Of a stretch of 41,899 nucleotides of DNA, positions 34,209 to 41,899 are shown in pieces. This DNA is from Zychaea mexicana (Eukaryota > Mucoromycota > Mucoromycetes > Mucorales > Lichtheimiaceae). The notes below the pieces were generated by a model. The model searched no databases. It was not told the DNA's origin and was given only the letters and a program-made list of their open reading frames with translations. The DNA lies in assembly GCF_025766255.1 (NCBI RefSeq), contig NW_026516881.1, forward strand, positions 1 to 41,899. The letters run 5' to 3'. Made by a program: the position numbers and the translations under genes. Within the stretch, counting starts at the first letter, position 1; every line of letters starts with the position of its first letter.

Positions 34209-37126
34209 TCAGATGTAGTCGAATATAGGCTTTGCGATGGCAATATCTGGCAGAGTTCTCGTCACAAGAGATTGTTGCCACGGCATACATTCGATTAATC
34301 GAGTTTCTTGCGGATAGGCAAACTGCTCTGAAAGATTGCATATATAGTAAGTTTTCAGTACATGCTGCTTCGTATGTGATGGTGCTTTGATTTTATTGGT
34401 GACGGGGCTGTTGTCCGAACAAGAGGCGAATATGCGTCGTTGATGCTGGCCTTCCTCGATGGATTTCAGAACTGTAGAATAATCCAGCCATTGGCACTCG
34501 ATGAGGACAAGCTCTTCCAAGCTTGGCACCTTGACCAGACCAGTGATGACAAACCCTTCCAGCATATTCATCTGTACCAAGGTGACATGACGCAAGGGTT
34601 GTGGAAATGGCAGTGACGAAAGAACCCCGTTTTTCATCTGAGCGACGCAACGAGACGAGAAGGCAGCTTCGAGTCCGCTGGCAGTAAGTGATTGGCAAGC
34701 GATCAGCTTGATAGTCGCCAAAGCGTGGTTGTTGGATGTTAAAGCTGCAAGGTCTGAATCGTTCAAAGTAGCACTTGCAATACAAATATCAGTAAGACGA
34801 GTGTATTTTGCAGCAAACTGTCTAAAAATACTCTTTGGCAGATGTCCTCTTCCTCCTCCGGCAGGATCACCGTTGTTAACAACAGCAGCGATCCGTTGTT
34901 GCGTTTGTTGCATCAACAGCATACGCTGCAGATCAGTCAAGCCAGGTGTAGCCATTTGTCGCTCCAAACGCATCCTAAGCTGCTGCACTGTTATCTGATA
35001 TTGCAAATTAGAAGACAATGCTGTTGTAGCAGGTATGCCGTTTGTTGGACCAGGAGCATTTGTTACGACGGCGGTGGCACCGGGTAAATCATTGGGGTTG
35101 CGAGGCATGGGAGCCACATTGAGAATAGGTGTCAGTGGAATTTCCTGTGCTACGCATAAGGAGCGCAGTTGCTGTCTTGCATTGGTAAATTCAAACAGGG
35201 CATCCGCGCTCAGTCTCGTACGATTCAACACTACGCGTTCCAAAGCTGGACAATTTTTTACCAAAGCCGCAATTAGGTGCGGTTGGATCGTGCCAAAGAT
35301 TAAACTATGATAGTGCACATGAAGCTGGAGCTCCCGAAGACGAGGCATAGGCGACTGTACCAGCCTTTCCACTTCAACCTGTGTCGTAAAATTCAATTGG
35401 AGATTCAGGACTTGTAACGCATCACAGAAGCCAGGCCGTAAGAGCGTAAAGGTCATGTCCGGTTCATTTCCAGCGACAGCAGGATTGCCCTTACGGATTC
35501 GCACAGCAAGTTCCCGGAGACCACGACACATTCGTCCTTTCTCTTTCCCTTCGTCTATCTCCCCTCTCCTTTCCTCTTCAATTTTGTTGTCGCCACCATC
35601 GGCGGCACCATCGATACCAGTGTAGCCTTCCCACCCTATTCCATAACGCAGCGTTTTGAGATTTGGACACGAATCTCCGAGATGCTGGATGATGGAGTAA
35701 CAGTCTTCCGATAGACCTATTGGAGTGCTGATTGCAATGTGTTCGAGGTTCGACAAGTGCTGCCAGAAACTAGGATGGAGAAAGTGTGTCGTTTCCATCC
35801 CGAGTAAATCCAGTCGCTTCAGTTGTCGATGCCTGGCTGTGGGGCACTTGGGTAGCGAAAGCCGCTGCCTTCTTTCCTGCGCAAGTACCGCTGCATATGC
35901 GAGATCAGTCATTCCAAGCCCAGTATCAGTTTGCCGTGTGTTGTCCGTTCGGCCTTGCCTGGTTAGGATGGCATATCGACAGGTATTTTCCCAATCAGTG
36001 AACTTGATTTTTCTTCCAGAAAACGTGGTGCTTGGTATGTAGTCCTCGGCCAAAAGATTGTGGTGACCGGAAATGATAAGGTGCGATAGATTCGGGCAGT
36101 TGTCAAGTGCATCCACTGTAGTGGGAACATCCTTAAAGGTGCAGAGAGTCAACCTCTTCAGAGTAGTTTTGTTCTGTCGCAGAACGCGTCCAAGTGATTC
36201 CTTGACAGCTTCACTTCCATCCAGCTCAGATAAAACGTCTAAATGTTATACATTATGAATCGCTAGCACTTGTCCACTTATTCTTCCTTTCTCTTATGTT
36301 ATTGTAAAAGAAATGAATATTTACCAAGATGTTTGATGCGAACAGAGAAATCATTCAACAGCATAAGCGCGTTTTTAAATGATACGGCGGAAGTGTTCGG
36401 AAGGATCGACACAGCATGTCGATTCTTGAATCCAAGTTCTTCATTGAGATGACGGCTACTATAGCCTGCGACAAGTTGTACCATTGCTTGCTTTGGCATA
36501 CTACCCAGTACCAAACGGAGAGATATCCGCGGTAGCTCCTCCACCAGAAATGCTCTCCACCAGCGGCACGTATACATACTTTGCAGTCGGTCCTCAAACG
36601 AAAGCAGATCGAAAAAGATATGGTGGGCCAGCTCCAGTGGTAGCTTCTTCAAGGGTTGGTCATTGATCCGATTGATGCTTTCTTCAATAATATGCTTGGC
36701 CCGTACTATGCGCTGATGTCCTTCATTGTTTTTTCTGGAGGCACAGTCGTTCGTGTCTCCAAAGGATTCAGTAGCCTGAATGCCGTTCCAGTAGATCTCG
36801 ATCGCCTCCCCATATCTTTTAGCGGATTTTAGCAGACTACCAGCGCAGAGATACCCTTCAGGAAGACGCGGCGCCAGCTTTATAACCTTGTATGCATCCT
36901 GGATCGCTGCTTGGGTATTACCCTGACAGCTGTGGGCAACTGCACGTTTCAGCAAAACGATAGCTAACACGTTCTGCTCAACCTCGGCAACCGCAGCATC
37001 CAAGTCAGACAAGGCACCACCAAAATCGCACGAATCGAATGCCGCATTAGCACTGACCCATAGATTTGACAAGGTTTGGATCTCCGGTTCACCACTGTTT
37101 AGTTCAAGAAGAGACGGAGGGAGCAT
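34209..37126 (-). CDS. TPR/F-box/LRR protein, Dia2/Pof3-like SCF subunit
   Basis: Two exons, 36325-37126 and 34209-36238, intron GTAAAT...TTTAG; 943 aa. The N-terminal part has about three TPR-like helix pairs (residues 20-125, for example LDAAVAEVEQNVLAIVLLKR and QAAIQDAYKVIKLAPRLPEG). An F-box is at about 160-195 (LKKLPLELAHHIFFDLLSFE). A long array of leucine-rich repeats runs from about 260 to the C-terminal region, interrupted by a Gln/Met-rich insert (RMLLMQQTQQRIAAV). TPR, F-box, LRR in this order is the layout of budding yeast Dia2 and fission yeast Pof3. Those SCF adaptors tie ubiquitination to replisome disassembly and genome stability. Orthology is inferred from layout only. Confidence 0.75.
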
Positions 37127-38025
37127 TACTGTTTGTTCGCAACAGCGCAGAAGAACAGAAAGAGAACGGGTTTTCAGAGTGTCTTTTTATACTTTCATGG
37201 AGTGGAAACGGCGCGCACCCAAAGCCCAAAATGGGAGGAACATACTTTATCAGTTTCGGTAGCTGAAATTTCCACAAAAAATGTGGGGCCTGAATAAGCA
37301 GTAAAATGAACAAGATTACTTGGATATGATAAATTTGCTAAATAGAGAAACACACTATTTCTCAAAAGCAACAGTAGTAGAATAATGGTTTGATTACATA
37401 AAGTTAATAATATAGATGAAGCGGAGGCCTGACCACAGAATGTGTATGTCTTGAACAGACGCAAAGGCTATCTAGGCGCTGCTTCTACTTGAAGAAAAGT
37501 TTCTACTTGCTCAACACAATCGCTGCACAAACAATATGGCATCGATTCACGGACAGACACACAGGCAACCCAAAAAACCAAAAGCGCGTTTTTTAAGCAC
37601 CCGTCAAGATAGTAAATCGCTACTTCTTTCGAGTTCTTCAAGTAGTGCTCATCTGAAGGCACAATAGCAGCAGCTTTCCTTCCAAAACAGGTGCCGATTA
37701 CAAAAATCAGCGAAGTTTATTGCTGGGTAGAATTTATCATGCTCATGCAATGCTTTGCTACTTGAATGTGTACTCATGCCCATCTTTTATATCATTTAAA
37801 AGACGGACAGTAGACTCAAATCCTTATTGGAAGCACTTAGGTTTTGAAGCTCTACATTCCCTTATTGATTTCATCGTCAATCATATATATTGCTAGTTAG
37901 ACACTGTAGGAAAATTCTTGTGGTTCTTGTGAATTTCTTGTGAATTTGGACCCCCGCTGGCCTCATTCTTGACCTGCCCAAAATAACAGACTATTCACCT
38001 CTGCCAATAGATTTACAAGAATGAG
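37127..38025. promoter_or_regulatory. upstream region of the F-box gene, no gene seen
   Basis: About 900 bp with short ORFs only. A direct GTGAATTTCTTGTGAATT repeat occurs near 37929-37947. No RNA gene or coding exon supported. Confidence 0.4.
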
Positions 38026-38820
38026 GATACGAATGGGAACCACTACGCGCACGACAATTTTTTCGGTGGTTTAGTACTCCGCAGTTGTCGCACAGTTTGA
38101 AAGACCCTGCACACGACAAAAATCGATCTCGCGCACGACAATTTTTTTTGGCAGTTGTCGTTTACCTCAACGTACTCGACGATTTATGTTCTTCTGGTCT
38201 CATATTTAAGCTTTTGTGCCTTGTCTCCGGATGTAATTGTTCTTTATAATCATTTAAACACCTATTTTCCTAATCCCTTATTTCTTACTATATGTTTTGT
38301 TCTTCGTCCTCCAAATATTCAACTATTTGGTTGACACATTATTATCATCTTTCATTCATTATATGTACGTCGAATATTACACTGACCGTCAAGAATTTAC
38401 GTAATTGCATAAAATTACATGACAGCCCTAGCTCTGGCAATTTTCGGAACACGAAACACAGGATATGTCTTTGCAGCCAATACCATCGTCATTGATATTA
38501 AATTGGTGAAAACACTTGGTGCACCGTCTACCCACTTTTCTATGGTCTTAGCTACGTCTTTTTGTGCTGACTAAGAAATCGTCTCGCTTGTGCTTCACTA
38601 TATTATAATACTTATGCTGGCACAAAGTTGTTTGCTTGCCATTTGGATACACGGTATGTTAACGTTCAAGTTACTCGGCATATATCATCATAGTTCTGTC
38701 GTGCGCAGGGTCTTTCAAACTGTGCGAGAGACGGTGCGCACGGCAACTGCGGAATACTAAACTACCAAAAAAAATTGTCGTGCGCGAGGTCAATTTTTGT
38801 AATTCCCATACGAATTGGGG
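38026..38820. mobile_element. MITE-like element with about 100-bp inverted ends
   Basis: The left arm (38026-38124) and the right arm (38696-38816) are inverted copies. Shared blocks include CGCGCACGACAATTTTTT, GGTGGTTTAGTACTCCGCAG / GGTAGTTTAGTATTCCGCAG, and CACAGTTTGAAAGACCCTGC. The left side has an extra copy of the CTCGCGCACGACAATTTTTTTT block (38132-38162) with a GCAGTTGTCG echo. The outer edges carry ACGAATGGGAA versus TTCGTATGGGAATT. I could not settle a target duplication. The interior of about 570 bp is too short for a transposase. Likely a non-autonomous DNA element. Confidence 0.75.
38428..38655 (-). pseudogene. decayed Cys-rich reading frame inside the MITE-like element
   Basis: A minus-strand frame reads YPNGKQTTLCQHKYYNIVK, then basic residues and STKRRS, a TAA stop, and on to RRCTKCFHQFN and CKDISCVSCSENCQS before TAG. 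The Cys spacing (C-x2-C, C-x5-C-x2-C-x3-C) looks like a zinc-binding module. One in-frame stop and no start make it a relic, perhaps of a captured gene or of the element's own protein. Family not recognised. Confidence 0.35.
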
Positions 38821-39255
38821 ATGATAGACAACAAAATAAAACAACTGATCCATACCTAGCCTAAAAATGGACAGCGATAATAACGACTGCTGAGCAGCGA
38901 TGTATAGATTGATGTACAGCGAAGAACGACTGAAATACAGCGAGAGAGATATATACAGTGTTGATGAAAACTAATTAAAGACAAAGACCGTTAATTGCTT
39001 GAACCGAAGCCATTAATGCAGTGGACCCTCTAGCACCTTCACATACAGAGCAACCACTTGACTGAGCCGAGTCAAGAGAGAGAAAAGGGGAGGAGAGCCA
39101 TCCTTTATTATGATGCATGACTAATGTAACTAAATAGTATGCAATGTCCCAATAGGTGAACATCAGAATCAACGTCACACATTTTCAAGTTACTACACGA
39201 GAGGCAAATGCCGCCACAGTCAGTTGTCTCATTTACGGTTGCCAAGGTATTCGAA
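38821..39255. promoter_or_regulatory. promoter region of the 39.3-kb gene
   Basis: No gene seen. A short degenerate repeat around TACAGCGA (38917-38960) is present. Confidence 0.35.
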
Positions 39256-41181
39256 ATGTCAACAAGCAACCCACCCTCCCATTACCAAGGTAACAATCTC
39301 TATGGAAACAGAATGACGGCATAAACTGACTTCTTGTTCATTGTAAAGTTTTCGAAAATTACTTCGATGTCAACAGCGAGTGCTCGTCGCTTTTCGACTT
39401 CGTGTCGAAACATGTGGAGTATATTGTTAAGCATGTGAGCAGTGGTGAAGACTTGGCGAGTGTTTGGACCAAGCGTTACATTGTAGCGTTCAAGGCCAAG
39501 TATGGCGTAGATCCTAGCCCGGTTATGATGCAAAAGAAACCAAATTGGGGCTCGATCGCCCTCGATGCCTTAAAGGTACGACTTTGACGCGTTTTACTTG
39601 CAGTGTCGCTCTCTAAGTTTGTTCTCTTTTTCTTCCTAAGATCAAAAACCTTCCGTCTTTCCGACCATCAGCATCATCTTTGGCTTCGGCTGGTTTGGAT
39701 GAAAATAGTGCTCAGTCAGACTCGAACTCTAGTACCAATACAGCAGCACCGGTGACCGAGGCATTCTTGAAAGAATTTCGTGAAAAACACGCAAAGATGA
39801 AGGATGACTCGAAATGGGTCTTACCTTCGGGTGCTGTTGTGGAAGATGTGATGTTGGAATTTGGCCTCACCTGTACTCAGGAGCAGTAAGTTTGTCTATT
39901 CATCATCAACATTGAAATCATAACTGTAGTAAACACTCTACTCATGTACAGCATGTGATAGTGCGGCTCATTCCTTCATACTTGACGTGAACGACCAAGT
40001 GTGGATCAACTGGTTTCCTGACGAGAGGGACTTGAACGCCATCGTTAACACCAAAAAGAAACGTTTGCCACCTATCTGTGTAGAACTCATAACATATCTG
40101 GACACATTTGTCGGAAAAGTTAGTATATGTACTCTTTTAGTGTCCAAACTATATATTATGCGCATTAAGCTCAATCTTCTTAATAAACTCAAAAGAAAAC
40201 TTATCATGAGCTGATGAATCATGCGTGCAGCAAGTTTTTCGATCTAGAAAACGAAGCCGAATCTGAGATGGATTGGGCCCAGTCGAGCATTGAAACGGCG
40301 CTGCGACTGTACCCTGCTCAATTTTTCCCGCTTACCGACCAGACCGAGTCCGACATCCTCAAGAGAGTCTGGATATTCATCGACAAAGCCTTTGACAATA
40401 TCCCGATCGACATACGAAGGTAATTTTGACAAGTTCTTGGATAGCAAACCCTATGAGCATACTTTTATCATAATACATATTGACTGCAAATTAGTGGCGA
40501 AATGGCTTCAAATGCGTCGAGCTTGCGTCGAAACTTAGGTCGTGCCATCAACAACAGAAAAGCGCAAGGACACAAAACTGACCTTTTGATGAAGAGCGAG
40601 CATTACGAGTATGGCTGCTGTGTAGCTGGCAAAGCAGACCACGGTGACGAAGGAACAAAGGAGAAGTACGAAGCCGGTTTGATTGCACCAAAAATGATGG
40701 AAGACATGACGTGGTCATTGGCTTCAAACTTCGCAGACATAAATAAACTGGTGATCGCTGGTCTCATCATATCAGGTATTGTATTTATAGCAAATTGCAT
40801 AGCAGTAATCAAAAAGTATGGTGCTTCTCTCTGACGTATATCGTCGTTCTGTATGCAGGATTGAAAATATTTGCACTGCTTTTGGACCGACCGTCGACGT
40901 ATGTCTGTCGTTTAACAAAGACTGAACCGATGTTCTTCCCAGCATCCGTCAATGATTTTGCAGTCCAAATGGGTTCATTGATCCACTTTGTATGGCAGAT
41001 AAAACAAGTCATGTTGGCGACAGTTAATGCACAAAAACCCAAAACAATCCAAGGAGCAAGTACGGTGAACAGCCTGCTTGGTGTGCGACCACTGCCAGCA
41101 TGCGCTACAAGTCCGAAACTGAGACCAACGAAACGACAACGCGCGAACTCCACAGCTGCTTCCTCCTTCTCCTCATCTTAA
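39256..41181 (+). CDS. unknown multi-exon protein, probably lineage-restricted family
   Basis: Seven exons fit: 39256-39289, 39349-39575, 39641-39885, 39962-40118, 40235-40419, 40495-40775 and 40859-41181; 483 aa. The start is MSTSNPPSHYQVFENYFDVN. Visible segments are HSFILDVNDQVWINWF, a Ser/Asn linker, RVWIFIDKAFDNIPIDIR, SSLRRNLGRAINNRKAQGHK, YEYGCCVAGKADHGDEGTKE, MMEDMTWSLASNF and LVIAGLIISGLKIF. The tail is Arg/Ser-rich with KRQR. No Pfam family comes to mind. It resembles, from memory, a set of uncharacterised zygomycete proteins in which an E-x-G-x-x-E-x-G-K strip hints at a nuclease-like core. Here the second acidic position is Val (YEYGCCVAGK), which would argue against catalysis. 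The acceptor of exon 4 (GATAG rather than the nearer ACAG) and of exon 5 (CAAG) were chosen to keep the frame. Confidence 0.6.
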
Positions 41182-41899
41182 ATTCGCCATCATCTATATC
41201 TCTAGTATTCCTTGTAAATTCCATTTGACATTGTACATTTTATAAATATCTCACCTATTTCTGTATACTTGTATAGCAACTTGATCTTCTCGAGTACGAT
41301 GTAGTACCATGCATGATGCGAACGACCACAATAACGTAGAGATCAGCGTGTATATGGACTATGTGCATACTACCTATATATATATATAGGTAAACATACT
41401 GCTATTTGAAGAGCTTTGCATTAATGCAGTCTCAGTTTCATATGCATTATGTAAGACGTGTCAAATCAAAAAGTTTATTTTCTTTCGCTTGTCTACTAAT
41501 AACCCTCTTGGTCTCCCTATCTGTTTTTCTTCGTTTTCAATTCCATCACCAGCATATTACTCGCATATCCTGTTCATGCACCTTGGACACTCTTCTCTAT
41601 ACATACAGTTAAGTAGCAGTTGCCATTGATATAAATCATTGTGCATGTGCGTGTCTCCTTTCTGACAAATAAACTTAAAAAGGCACAGTTAAAAAAATGG
41701 CATACGCTTAGCTTATAGCTTATTTTTTCTTATTTGGTCCGATGCTGAGGCTTTGTACCTCTCCTGCGGTTTCTACCTTTCGTATTCGCATCCCATACAT
41801 TAATTTCTCTTTTAAACTTTGCTTTAGCTCTGGCACTGTGTAAACCGAAATTTATGATATTTGGTAATATTTAATAAACTCTATTCTGCTGTTTTTATA
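41182..41899. other. 3' region, no gene seen
   Basis: 718 bp to the window edge. It holds a TA microsatellite (about 41373-41388) and pyrimidine-rich stretches. Short ORFs only; nothing I can support. Confidence 0.4.

Noticed and set aside
39236..39320. Three X-box-like strings (GTTGCCAAGG, ATTACCAAGGTAAC, CTATGGAAAC) before the 39.3-kb gene
   Set aside because: The second is explained by the end of exon 1 plus its GTAACA donor, and the others match the consensus loosely. Not kept as a regulatory site.

Overview
The window looks like nuclear DNA of a filamentous fungus of the zygomycete type (Mucoromycota, most likely Mucorales). Genes are split by many short GT-AG introns (about 50-130 bp), with CTAAC-like branch points and U-rich 3' splice sites. 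The proteins are typical fungal ones: a GCR1-type DNA-binding domain, Atg43/DUF1770, P450s with an N-terminal anchor, and a fungal PAK. Gene models are my own manual splicing. Eight of the nine intact multi-exon models (9.5, 10.5, 11.7, 18.6, 20.8, 24.6, 26.7, 30.3, 34.2 kb) rest on recognisable protein families, and all have summed exon lengths divisible by three.

Left third (1-9.4 kb) is an accessory, AT-rich, mobile-element-dominated region. It holds a fragment of an unknown minus-strand gene split by a duplicated block of nested palindromes (477-1192). Next comes a decayed Merlin/ISXO2-type DDE transposase (1469-2427), then very AT-rich Asn/Lys-rich ORFs with a short Cys/His motif. Two solo LTRs of one retrotransposon family lie in opposite orientation (2920-3339 and 7473-7893), each with a perfect 5-bp target duplication. 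The rest is a GCR1-type gene or relic and a Tc1/mariner-type transposase remnant between phased GCGACAT repeat arrays.

Middle and right (9.5-41.9 kb) is ordinary gene-dense DNA. In order it carries Atg43-like (+), Rtf2 (+), a tandem pair of related P450s (-; the upstream copy at 15.2-17.5 kb looks dead), Nar1/CIAO3 Fe-S assembly factor (-), TAF9 (-), a four-finger C2H2 protein (+), Vps71/ZNHIT1 of SWR1 (-), succinyl-CoA ligase alpha (+), a PAK-family kinase with two CRIB motifs and a DFS instead of DFG (+), a TPR/F-box/LRR protein of Dia2/Pof3 layout (-), and a large lineage-restricted unknown gene (39256-41181, +). A MITE-like inverted-repeat element (about 38.03-38.82 kb) carries a decayed Cys-rich reading frame.

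The conserved genes belong to unrelated housekeeping pathways: mitophagy, replication-fork control, Fe-S assembly, transcription/chromatin, TCA cycle and Cdc42/Rac signalling. I see no operon-like logic. Only the P450 pair is a true local duplication. The most unusual items are the AT-rich island with foreign-looking ORFs, the nested palindrome block, the LTR insertion whose empty site can be read off directly, and the double-CRIB kinase with altered catalytic motifs.
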